From Tyto alba (taxonomy: Eukaryota > Chordata > Aves > Strigiformes > Tytonidae), in the NCBI RefSeq assembly GCF_018691265.1, contig NW_024881316.1, positions 8,802,819-8,866,818 on the forward strand: a stretch of 64,000 nt of DNA, in the 5' to 3' direction. The translations under genes were made by a program, and so were the position numbers. The notes beneath the pieces were generated by a model. It was not told the DNA's origin and made no database searches. It saw only the letters and a program-made list of their open reading frames with translations. Positions 38,101 to 48,412 of the stretch are shown one piece after another (the stretch's first letter is position 1; each line of letters begins with the position of its first letter).

Positions 38101-39265
38101 TAACCTTTTTGGTTTTGGATTGTTTTTTCAACCAGGTCTAAATCACCCTGAAAGTGCAGAAATATTTGTGCTGTACACTGGAAGAGAAGGCAAGACACAG
38201 AGAGGTCCTGGGGAGCATCAGCTGCTAGGGGACTGCTGTGGAAGAGTGCTTAAACTAGCTGGCTATCTATTTGATATTTGAAATTAAAGCAGTTCTAGTT
38301 TTTTACCTGCTGACATCTGATGGATCTTTCAAGAAGACTTTTTTTTTTTTTTTTTTTTTTTCCTTCTCTTTTTTTCTTTTAAAAGTTAAAGAAAAACGTG
38401 AATGAAAATATCAGGGTACTGCATAAAAATAGGTTTATGACTATAACTCTTTTCATTTTTACTCTTACCAGACAAACTATATAATTTTTAATTTAGAGAA
38501 TTTTTCCCTTGGGAGCAGAAGAGCAGAAGCTATCTTGGCCATTACAATTTCACAGCATATTATCGATAGATTAGCTGCATTGTCTGAATAGTGTATCAAA
38601 AACTATGGTAGAACACTCCAAAAATATTTGAAAATGAATTTGTGCAAGCTGTGGGCACCTGAAATTTCTGTCCTGCTTTATGAGGACCTAACATCTCTCA
38701 CAGTCTACTCTGAATTCACCAACATCCTTTGCCAATGAGTGCAGTGAGATTTAATTTTACAGGAATAGCAAACTGTATATGATGACACCTCTCAGATTTT
38801 AAACAGAATTTCTGTAGCAGATGTTATATCTTCTAGCATTTCTGTTTCTCCATCATGACAACATTAATCACCCAGATAGAGAATATTATTAACAACAGAA
38901 GAGTCTTATAAAGTGTCCCATTACCCTGTAGATATTTAATTGACATAGCAGTGATTATGCTGAATTTATCAACAGAACATGTTTTTCAGTGGTTTTCCAT
39001 TAAAATTTATTATTTCTTAATCCCCATTTAAATTATAGTATTGCCATTATTTGTTATAAATTGTTCCTTTGACTCATCTTGCTGCTTCATGGAGGGCTTT
39101 GTACTCTCAGTTCTACAGTACTCCCATTTTATGTCCAGCCCTTTTAAAAAAAAAACAAAACAAAACAAAAAAAAAAAAAAAAAAAAAAAAACCAAAAGAA
39201 ATCTATAAAATACTAAAATACTACAACCTTAGAAATTAGAAATTAAAATAAAAACTAAATGCAAG
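35166..39265. other. AT-rich non-coding DNA, no gene seen
   Basis: Poly-T runs occur at about 36502-36518 and 38339-38361, and an A/AAAAC run at 39146-39191, just 75 bp left of the LTR. A stretch at about 36040-36300 is open in two overlapping plus-strand frames and is richer in GC, but shows no recognisable domain. No gene call is made. Confidence 0.6.
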
Positions 39266-39396
39266 TGTCCTGGGTTGAGTGAGTGTTGGAGTTTTTTTGG
39301 TGGCAGGGGAGGGGGTTATAGGGGCAGCCCCCTGTGAGAAGTTTCTCAAAGCTCCCCCAGCTCCAAGTCAGCTCCACTTCTGCTTGGGAAATTGAG

Positions 39397-39431
39397 CCAA
39401 TCAGCTGCACATCTGCAATAACATATTTAAG
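39397..39431 (+). promoter_or_regulatory. CCAAT box and TATA-like motif of LTR copy 2
   Basis: CCAAT at 39397-39401 is followed 20 bases later by CATATTTAAG at 39422-39431. The spacing suits an RNA polymerase II core promoter. Transcription would start roughly 25-30 bp downstream and run rightward. Whether it is active is unknown. Confidence 0.55.
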
Positions 39432-40144
39432 AAGGGATGTGGTGAAGAGGAGTCGGACTTGTGAGGAGGAGTTGCTGCAGCTGCGTGAACACCAAGGTCA
39501 GTGGGGGAATGGAGGAAGGAAGGAGGGGGAGGTGCGCCGGAGCAGAGACCCCCCTGTATCCTGTGGTGAGACGGCAGGGCGGCCCCCCCCCCCCGCCACC
39601 CATGAAGATCTACGGTGGAGCAGACACTGATTTATGGCTTGTGGCTTCTGCTTGCATGATCAAGGTTCTGTGCCTGAAGAAGGCCGGGGTCTTGTGGGAA
39701 AAGGTAGCCCCGCTGCTGTAATTCAGTGCTGGGAGGATTGCAGCATGCAGAGGAGTTCCATGCTGGAGCAGCTCGGGAAGGGCTGCAGCCGTGGGACAGA
39801 ATCCAGTCGGAGGAAGTTAGTGACCCATGATGGAGCAGTGTGGGGAACGCTGTGGCCCATGGGAGGCACTCATGTCAGAAAAGGTTTCTGGAGGACTGTC
39901 TCCTGTGAGAGGGGGACCACGATGGAGCAGGGGGAAGAAGCTCCAGAAGCTCCTCCCACTGAAGATGGAAGAAGTGGCAGCACTGACTGCACCCCCCATT
40001 CCCTGCCCCTGCGCCACTGGGGGAGGAGGTAGAGATATCGGGAGCAGAGCTGAGCCCGGGAAGAAGGGAGGGGTGGGGGGAAGGTGTTCTCACGATGTGG
40101 CAATGCTTCTCACTGTCCTACTCTAAGTGTTGTTGTTAGTGTCT

Positions 40145-40150
40145 AATAAA
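40145..40150 (+). other. Poly(A) signal of LTR copy 2
   Basis: AATAAA is followed by a GT/T-rich tract (TGTATGTTCTTTTTTGTC), a standard arrangement for 3' end formation. The remaining 190 bp to the LTR end would be U5. Confidence 0.65.
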
Positions 40151-40383
40151 TGTATGTTCTTTTTTGTCTTCCCCTAACAAGTCTGCCTTTTGCTCGTGAC
40201 CATAAAGGGGGATTTTTTTCCCCATCCCAGTCCTATCTCGAACCCCAAGCCTGGCTCTCTGTCCCTTCTTATTGCTAGAAGAGAGGGGAGAGAGAGCCAC
40301 TGCGTGGTGGTTGGCTGCCGACCAGGCCCAAACCATGACAGCAAGAGAACAAAAGCCACAAGCAAACTCCTGTTTATGTCTTT

Positions 40384-40510
40384 AGGTTTTTTTTGTTTGT
40401 TTGTTTGTTTGTTTGGGTTTTTTTGTTTTTTGTTTTTTGTTTTTTTTTGTTTTTTTTTTGGTTTGTTTGTTTGTGTTTTTTTGGTTGGTTGGTTGTTTTT
40501 TTTTTTTTAA
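40384..40510. repeat. T-rich / (TTTG)n simple repeat
   Basis: TTTG units alternate with T-runs of up to about ten. The array lies 43 bp right of the LTR end and is probably independent of it. Confidence 0.9.
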
Positions 40511-43500
40511 TATTTCCTTCTATTAGTTTGTAAGAAAGCAGCAGTTTTATGGCTAAATGCATTAGGACTACCTTCTGTTCCACTGTCATCATTTAGTACT
40601 CATCACCACAGCATCAGTTGCCGCAGTACTAATATTTTTGAGCACTAGAACCTCAGCTTGCAATGGGACACTTCCCTTTTTATCAGGAATATACACTAGG
40701 AAAAACAGTCATTTCATTCAACTGCAAAATGTATGAATTAGCAAATCACGGGTGACATATCAACCTCCCTTCTGTCTTGACAACAAAACTACAGAGAGTG
40801 TATTTAATATATAAAAAAAAAAAAGAAATAAAAATCCAATCCACCACAACTGTATATGAAAGCAGAGGTAGTTTTAATGTTTTCTCATGATCTGTAGAAT
40901 TATTTGTAACAGGTACTATAAGAAATACCCATAAACTGTTCTTAAAAAATACATGTCTCCTATAATGTTACTTTACTGGCACTCTGTCTAGGCATAACAT
41001 TTCACTGTAAAGCTCATGGGAATGCTAAGAAATTTCACTTTATTAATATGGGGCACATAAGTCTCTCACTGTATGGAATTTCTTGACTCTCCAGGGATGA
41101 GGAAGGATCAAGGTAATCCCCATCTGTAAACCAGAGGTATTAATAATTTATTAATTTTTATGTTATGTTATATTAAGACCACCATTATTTACATATTTTA
41201 ATGATGTAACTTGAAATCTGTACTGATGATATTCTGTCACATACTATAAATCCACCAGAACCCTAGACAGAACACATGCAATGTATAGGTATGATGTTTG
41301 AATAAAGAGCACGGGAAGCCATTTCATTAACTACAGCTTGGGATGATGGAGTTGCTTCCACATTCAGAGATTTGTTGATGTTGTTTTAGCAAATATATCA
41401 CTTTGAACCACAGAAAAGTTAAGTAGAAGCTTTTATCATTATTCAAAGGGGGTTTTGTACTTTCATCTATCTAAAAAAAGTTATCATCTGCTTAGAGTAT
41501 AAAATGTTCAGACCAAGACTGTCTCTTTGTTTTGTCCAGTTTCTATATTCTGTGGAAATTATTTTTTTTTTATTTTTGTTCTTCTGTCAGTGATCTCCAA
41601 ACTAGATCATTATCCAGACTGACAGCTATAAATTAGCTTGATCAAAACACAGTTCCTCATGTGAACATTTGAGCTCACAATTTGTCAGAAGCTGAATTTA
41701 GCAATCACATCTGGGGTCATAAGATGTCTTTCTCTGCTGGAGTGGGCTAACCAAGCTGGATACAATGAATATATTGTCTTTGATGCTCTCTTGAGGGGGT
41801 TTCCTGCAGAAATTACTGACCGTTCTTTGTCCACTCTGAAGCAACAGGGTATTAATAGATGCTGTACCTGGTTCACAAGAACAAGTGGTCCTTGAGGCAT
41901 CTGTCCCATCAGCATAATGTGCCTTGGTGGAAAAGAAAGGTAGCACTGTAAGATGCCCAAGCAAGTGTCATCAATAGAACTACTTGACTAGAAGGTGACT
42001 AGACTTTCTTCAAGTCTGTTTGCCAGTGGAAATAATGTAGATACACATTTTTATATACAATATGTAAATTATATATTTTTTTTTTAATTATAAAATTTTC
42101 AGCAATAGCTTTGAAAGAAACTGATGTGTTCCATCTTATCTGGTCAACTTAACACATTCTGAAAGAATATTTACCTATGAAAAATTTTTGCTAGCACTAG
42201 GTTATATTGTTAGTCTCAGTAGATGTAGATCTCACTTCATTTTGATTTACAGCACATTAAATTGGGAGCGGCTCCTCTAAAACAAGTAAAGACTTCGATT
42301 CATGTCAAACCTAGTAAACAAGTCCTGGAGTAAATGTCATCAAGTTCTTGCAATATTTGACTGGTATATGGCATGTGGATCACAACTTACCATTTTTATT
42401 CCATGCTTTAAAAGAAGGACAGGCAGTGAAATTGCTGTTTCATTTGCATCGTACCTCCAGCATAAAGCCATAATTCAAAAGACTTTTTACATCTCCTTTT
42501 CTATGTATGTTTGTTATTTTTATTTCACTTCTTGGTTAAAGTTTTTTCAGTACCTTCCATACATTGTGCCAGCATGCATGTGAAATCATTGCTGACATTT
42601 GACTTTAATGGTATCCTATATTTCTATATCCTTGCATACTAATTGTGTTGTGGCGCAACTGGAATTTATAAGCTTTGCTTTTCTTAAAAAAAAAAAAAAA
42701 AACCAACAAAAAACCAAACAACAAACAAACAAACCAAAAAACTCAACCCCTGCACCACACATCAGACAATATTTCAAACCCAAAGAAGTGCAGATGCTGA
42801 TTTAAACATATTCTAAGGAATACTGTTTAGCAGAAACCTCCTCTCAAATGTAAGAAGCAGTATGAAACAACACATCTATAATATTTCATAACAAGTGAAA
42901 GCATCCAGATTCCAGTGGAAAGATATCATAATTTTCTCACTGATTTTTAAATGACTTTGATGGTTGTCAAATTTTTGGATTTACTCCTTTGTTTGAGAAG
43001 AGGTCTTGAAAATGAAAACATGGTTTGAATATTTCTTACAATTTAAGTTACTAAATAAATATATTTAATCCAAGAAATACAAATTCTAAATAAAATATTT
43101 ACATTACATTCATTAAAAAAGGTGGATTCTCAGACTTCCATTATTTCTCTCATCTACTTTTTTTTTCTTGTAGAGTGATATAAAGAAAACCCTAATATAT
43201 ATTCTCCTTTTTAAGTCCTTGCCTGCTCTGATTTAAAGCATTCCATGACTTCATCGGCTACAACTGTTATATGTGGTATGTGACTGCCTGAATACGGTAA
43301 TTAAGAGGGGTACACTACTTTCAAATTAAAAGGAACAAGAACGTTTTTGCAACATATTCCCCAAAGCGTTTATTAAAGGAAAAAACTATTTCATTTACAC
43401 TGGTACAAATTGTGTGGGCATCTAGTATGGCTGTATCTATTGGATTTTGTAGATCATAAAACTCTCTCCTCCTCCTGATTTTTGTAAGACTTCTCAGCTT

Positions 43501-45286
43501 CATAAATTCCTGCAAGTTGCTCCATACATTTTGTAAATACCTATTACTTTTAATTATAATTTTTATTTCTGCAGTCCTTTAGAGATTTACTCTGGAACCA
43601 GGGCCTAATGAAGCGTCTATAAACAAAACACTATTGAAAACATAGACATGGTCTTAAAGGTCTTAAAATCAAAGGTATCAATCTTGCAAAGACTTATGCA
43701 TGCTTTTAGCTTTATGTGTCATGAATAAAGCCAGGCCTATGCTATAATGTTTTGTGAACACAGCTATGTGAGATAGGAATGGAGGGGAAATAAATCTCAC
43801 CCCCAGCTAGCACTTATGCCAGAAAAGCTCACTGTAGAATCAACTCTCCTGACAGAGCTCAATATATGTCAGGGGAGGACACGTCACACTTATGCAGATA
43901 GAAAATCTCTTCTGTCAGTTGTTGAGTTTCCATTTGAATATATTGGCAACATGCTCTTAATTTCATTTCACACTCACTTTCAATTAAGAAAAATGCAAAC
44001 AATATAATAATGTTGATATTTCATTGCAAAATTAAAATTTCCTTTTTAAAAATTTTATATTACTTCTAAATTTTTTCTTTGCTATAATACCCTATATCCA
44101 TTTAAGAAACTAATTTGTTTTAAAATATAATGACATTTATGAAAAGTGTACATTTCCATAATGAATAGTAATTTCAATGCAATTTTCACTTGCTGATCAA
44201 CATCAGTAAGACTGCACTTTCACATATTTTTATATAATCTAAATGTGATCTTTTTTTGATGGAAAGATATCAAGGCCAGGGTTTTTGTTTGCAGATAGTA
44301 ATTTTAAAGTATTACAAATACCTATCACTGCCTAAAAATAAACAGCATTTTCAGAATAAAAGTTCTGCCTTCAGAAGTGGTTTAGAAGTAATCTTAATCT
44401 TCAGGTAAAGTTAATAGTTCTTTTATAAAAATTTACTGAGATTAAGACCAAAGCCAAATGATTATATTAACTACTGTAATGTTACCAAGCAAGAGTCATA
44501 CTTGTGCAAGGAGCTCTTCACAACCCCCATGTATTCTAACCCCTCCAGTAACACTTTTGTAACTCAGCATCTTTATTTTCCTGGTTAGATGCTTAGTGAC
44601 TGGTCTGTTTGTGAGAATTTTATTTTATCCCATTTTGCTCTGGGTAGACTAGAATACAAACAGGCAGTATTTTATGTACTTTTAATATACATTCACATAT
44701 ATATATCATACACATAGATGTCTCCACATTTACTGTGGAAGATATAACATCGTATGTATACATCAATCTTCAAATATGACAATTTGGTAGAGAAGACTGT
44801 ACAAGCCCAAATAACCTGTAGAATTTTGCCCTAGTTTTAGAATAACTCTGGAATAAACTATCACTTCTACATATGTATTTCTGTTGTTTTAGAACTTGTG
44901 ACTTCGTATGGTACTTGAAATTTCATGTGTGTGTCCAGCTGTCAGATAAGTTGCAGAGAATAGATCTTTACCTCAGTTAAATCAACACACAAGAACTGAA
45001 CTGGCAAGACACTCAAATACTGTTTTTCCCATGGAACAAAAGCAGATGGGTTCTGGGAATTCCTCACAATCTATATTGTTTCAAAGACATTAGAAGAAGC
45101 TTTCAAGCCCCTATTTGGCTTAGGTAATAACCTGTAGCATAAAAAAGTCTGGTTAAAATTTGCTGGAGCAGGTATTTAGTTTTCCAGAAATGTCCAGACA
45201 TCCACATAAAATGGTGGATTAACAAATGCAGAAGCAGGAACAAAAATGGCTCACACAAACGTACTTATTCTGAAAGGTGTTTGTCT
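40511..45286. other. AT-rich non-coding DNA, no gene seen
   Basis: An A-run lies at about 40812-40823. An A/AAAC tract lies at 42686-42741. A less AT-rich block at about 41690-41970 is open in two minus-strand frames and is discussed under findings. TA-rich tracts occur near 44697-44708. No gene was recognised. Confidence 0.6.
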
Positions 45287-45291
45287 GCATA

Positions 45292-45718
45292 TGTTATGAA
45301 TGGAGTGACGCACTTCACTTCTAATAGAGAAGCAGTAATATGTTTGTTGATACAAACCAGTGATTTAACGAAGTTCGATAGTAAATATGAGTGGTTTAAC
45401 AAGAGTTGATGTCAAAGTACACTTGATTATTTACTACATAGAAGAAAGGGTCAGACAAAACAGTCAGGGAGACCCTCCTATTGAGTCATGACATTCAGAA
45501 AGGACCCCCTTCCTTTCTAAAGTCCTTCTCAGAGAGGAGTCTAGGGGGAACTAGATCCAATTCTAGTCTCAGAATTGGTCAACAGTTTAAGTCTAAACGA
45601 TTATATATATTCAATCAATCTTTTATATCACTTAGCTAAGATTTCAGAGTTTATCATGCCATTAATCACTTACCAAGAATCTGTTGTTACAAGGAATCTC
45701 TCAACCTCTAGGAGTAAC
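45292..45718 (-). mobile_element. Older host LTR, 3' part (interrupted)
   Basis: This is the continuation of the LTR that starts at 47068, on the minus strand. It ends CTCCATTCATAACA at 45292, next to the duplication GCATA at 45287-45291. A variant poly(A) signal AGTAAA (forward 45430-45435) lies about 140 bp before the end, a sensible position for an R/U5 boundary. The junction with the nested LTR is at 45718/45719. Confidence 0.85.
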
Positions 45719-46684
45719 TGTAGTGGTTTAAGCCCAGAGGGCAACTGAGAACCGTGCAGTTACTTGCTCACTAGTCCCCCTCAGGGATGGGGAGGATAAA
45801 ATACAAAAGGCTCAGGAATCCAGACAAGAACAGAGTGATGAATCACCAATTAGGGTCATGGGCAAAAGACAGACTCCATTTGGGAAGAAAAAGAATACCA
45901 ATTTAATTTTAACACCACCACTACTAATTTGCCATTCAAACAGAGAAGGAAAGTGAGAAATACAATCACATCTTAAAAACACTTCCCCACCACTCTCCCT
46001 TCTTCCCTGGACCAGCTTTGCTCTCGATTTCTCTCCCTCTTCCCCTGATGTGACACAGGGGGCAGGGAATGGGGGATGCTGTCAGTTCATCATCTGTAGT
46101 CTCTGCCACTCCTTCCACCTCAGGGAGAGGACTCCTCACAGTCATCCTATGCTCCAGCATTGGGTCTCTCTCACAGGAGACAGTCCTCCACAAACTTCTC
46201 CAACATGAGTCCTGCCCACAGACTGCAGTTCTTCCTGAACTCCCCCAGTAGCAGGTTCCTCCTGTGTGTTGCAAACTACCCAGCAACAAACTGCTCCAGT
46301 GAAGGCTTCCCTTGTAGTCCAAGCCTTCTTTAAGCACAGCCAGCTGTTCCAGCATGGGGTCCTCAATGGGCTGCAGGTGGATATCTGCTCCACCATGGGC
46401 TGCAGGGGAGTCACTTCTGCAGCACACCTCCCAACCTCATCCTCCTTTCTTCCACTGACTTTTGTGTTTGCATAAGTATTTCCCATCATTCCTTCTCCTC
46501 TCAGGTTCCCCTTCTTAAATACATTATCATAGAGGCACAGCCACCATCACTAATTGGTTCAGCCTTAGCCAGAAGTAGGTTCAATTTGGAGCTGGGGGAG
46601 CTTCAAGAAGCTTCTCACAGTGGACCCACCACTGTAGCCCCCTCCCCTGCTACCAAAAACCCCATCACACTCAAATCCAACACA
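45719..46684 (-). mobile_element. Nested solo ERVL-like LTR, family A-like, copy 3 (966 bp)
   Basis: On the minus strand it begins TGTGTTGGATTTGAG and ends GGGCTTAAACCACTACA. It shares the family A plan: a G-rich start (GGTAGCAGGGGAGGGGG), GTGAGAAGCTTC, the motif ACCAATTAG, GTATTTAAGAAGGGG, and later a long GC-rich body including GCAGGGAATGGGG in reverse sense. It is about 100 bp shorter and clearly more diverged, so it is an older copy or another subfamily. The flanking pentamers are GTAAC (45714-45718) and ATAAC (46685-46689), a duplication with one mismatch. No AATAAA remains at the equivalent place; the region reads ATTAAATTG. The 153- and 115-codon minus-strand frames inside are LTR sequence, not genes. 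Confidence 0.87.
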
Positions 46685-47068
46685 ATAACTTTGAGAGGTG
46701 TCTCTACTCAAGAGGATATTCTGACATGCAGCTCACTGCTATGCAGGAGAGTTCAGTGGGCCCTGGGCTCTCCACTATTTATAAAGTAAGATAATTAACT
46801 CATAGTCATATTTACATACCAACCACAGATGTTAGTTTATTTCAGATTTAGCGTGATTTAGACATTGACCAGCACTGTGGTTAGGCGGACACATTGTTCA
46901 AATTAGCCCCTGGCTATTGTGTTGTTCTCTGTCTCCCCAGAATCCACTTTGAGCCAGATGCAGTCATCATGACCAGATGCATCCATTTTGATTGCCACTC
47001 ATGGTTACCACTTGAGCAGGGTTACAGGAAATACAGGTCAGGTGTGGTGGGGAGTGTGCACTGCCACA
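46685..47068 (-). mobile_element. Older host LTR, 5' part (interrupted)
   Basis: On the minus strand this older LTR begins TGTGGCAGTGCACACTCC at 47068 and runs left. Its U3 part ends in a good TATA box (TATAAAT, forward 46777-46783). It is interrupted at 46684 by the younger LTR and continues at 45718. Its right flank is GCATA (47069-47073), matching GCATA at 45287-45291 beyond the other end. Together the two parts give about 806 bp. The TG...CA ends, the 5-bp duplication, the TATA box and the absence of retroviral genes identify a solo LTR. The family differs from the three family A copies and is not named here. Confidence 0.85.
46777..46783 (-). promoter_or_regulatory. TATA box of the host LTR
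   Basis: Minus-strand TATAAAT lies about 290 bp into the LTR. Transcription from it would run left and meet the nested LTR within about 100 bp. Confidence 0.55.
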
Positions 47069-47073
47069 GCATA

Positions 47074-47984
47074 TCATTGAGCAAGTCAATGGATTTTGCT
47101 TCATAAGATTTCTTCATTTTCCTTTCTATATATTTGTATTGTAAATATCTGTCTGTGTATCAAACTTTCGTTTTACCCTTTCCCTATATATTCTTAAATG
47201 TCTGCACTGCAAGCCAAAATAAGCAAAAAAGACCTCTTAGTCTTTGCCTAGTTAAGGCTAGCCACACATTTAAGCATCCAAGCTTCTTACAAATCCTCAG
47301 AAAGAATAAATCAAACAACTTCTTTGAGATGGTATTTCAACCCCTGTCTTGATCTTCCTGTCACCAGTATATATCCTGAAGATGTCTGTAACAGTGGTCT
47401 ATATGAGGTGCACCATAATAGTCAGTTCCCTGCTGTGTTGGTTTGGGGGTTTTTGGTTTAAGTTGTTTTTTTTTTTTTTTTTTTGAGTAATTTTCTATGA
47501 TAGCTTCTGTTTTAAACAGTTTTACTAGAGTGATAGGGTGCCCTGGTGGTGCCAGGAGGTTTTCTTTGCCAATAACTACAAGATATAATAGTAACCTATT
47601 AAGCAACTGCTTACTCAGTGATTTGAGCTGTACAGTATCTGTCCTGAAATTGTCCTGGCTGGTTGCAGTCCAATAACACTGCTTGCAATTGCTGTTGTTA
47701 CTATTGCCATTATTACTATAGGGTGAAGTTCACCCTGATGCAGAGGACATCACAAGGTCAATTTGTTTACGAAATCCTGGATCAGCCTTTTCTGGCACTG
47801 TTAAGGTAGACTTAAGTTGTGCACAGCTCTTGTACTTTCTCCTTACATAGAATTGATTGTAGTCCAACTTAGAAATTTTCTAGCATTTTAAATCTGTAAA
47901 AAATCTGCTATGTTTTTTCTTTGGAAAGAACGAAGTAATGAACAAAATTTATCATTCTGTACAATCCTATGCAAAAAAATAGTA
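47074..47984. other. AT-rich non-coding DNA, no gene seen
   Basis: A T-run lies at about 47467-47484. No gene or repeat signature was recognised. Confidence 0.6.
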
Positions 47985-48412
47985 AGAGGTGTAAGAGGCT
48001 GCTCTATATAGCTTCCTGAAGAGGGGAAGTGGAGAGGGAAGTGCTGAGCTCTTCTCCCTGGGATCCAGTGACTGGAAGCATAGGAATGGTTCAAAGCTGC
48101 ACCAGGAAAGGTTTAGACTGGACATAAGGAAGAATTTCTTTACCAAGAGGTGGGTCAAACACTGGAACAGACTTCCTAGAGAGGTGATCAGTGCCCCACA
48201 CCTGTCAGTGTTTGAGGCATTTGAGCAATGCCCGTAATAATACACTTTAACTTTTGTTCAGCCCTGAATTGGTCAGGTAGTTGCACTAGATGACTGTTGT
48301 AGGTTCCTTCTAACTGAAATTATTCTATTCTATTCTATTCTATTCTATTCTATTCTATTCTATTCTATTCTATTCTATTCTATTCTATTCTATTCTATTC
48401 TATTCTATTCTA
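47985..48412 (+). mobile_element. 5'-truncated CR1 LINE, 3' end
   Basis: It reads as a typical avian CR1 3' region, plus strand. The blocks are CTTCCTGAAGAGGGGAAGTGG and GTGCTGAGCTCTTCTCCCTGG, then AATGGTTCAAAGCTGCACCAGG, then ACTGGACATAAGGAAGAATT, then AACACTGGAACAGACTTCC, then CAGCCCTGAATTGGTCAGG, then GTAGGTTCCTTCTAACTGAAA. It is followed directly by the TTCTA-type tail. The 5' end is truncated at about 47985, as is usual for CR1, and no target duplication is expected or seen. It is less diverged than the ancient CR1 at 34.5 kb. It encodes nothing intact. Confidence 0.93.
48321..48410. repeat. (TATTC)18 perfect microsatellite at CR1 tail
   Basis: There are eighteen uninterrupted TATTC units (90 bp) right after the CR1 3' end. 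The natural CR1 tail has only a few copies of a short TTCTAT-like unit, so this array grew by replication slippage after insertion. Confidence 0.98.

Larger units (their letters stand above)
39266..40340 (+). mobile_element. Solo ERVL-like LTR, family A, copy 2 (1075 bp)
   Basis: It starts TGTCCTGGGTTGAG and ends CCAAACCATGACA. A perfect 5-bp duplication, GCAAG, lies at 39261-39265 and 40341-40345. It carries a CCAAT box, a TATA-like motif and AATAAA in that order, all plus strand. It is collinear with the copy at 23751-24815 over its whole length, but the two have different target duplications. They are therefore separate insertions, each now reduced to one LTR, and not the two ends of one provirus. 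A run of about ten C at 39585-39594 and several overlapping open frames on both strands are local composition effects. The family name is not certain. Confidence 0.92.

Noticed and set aside
39634..40126. Plus-strand open frames of 132 and 99 codons
   Set aside because: They lie inside the family A LTR copy 2. High GC lowers stop-codon frequency, and the matching part of copy 1 is not open in the same way.
23751..40340. One large provirus bounded by the two family A LTRs
   Set aside because: Each LTR has its own target-site duplication, and the 14.5 kb between them shows no gag, pol or env reading frames and contains an unrelated old CR1.
45966..46489. Minus-strand open frames of 153 and 115 codons
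   Set aside because: They lie wholly inside the nested LTR. The same sequence type in the other two LTR copies is open in different frames, and LTR body sequence does not encode retroviral proteins.
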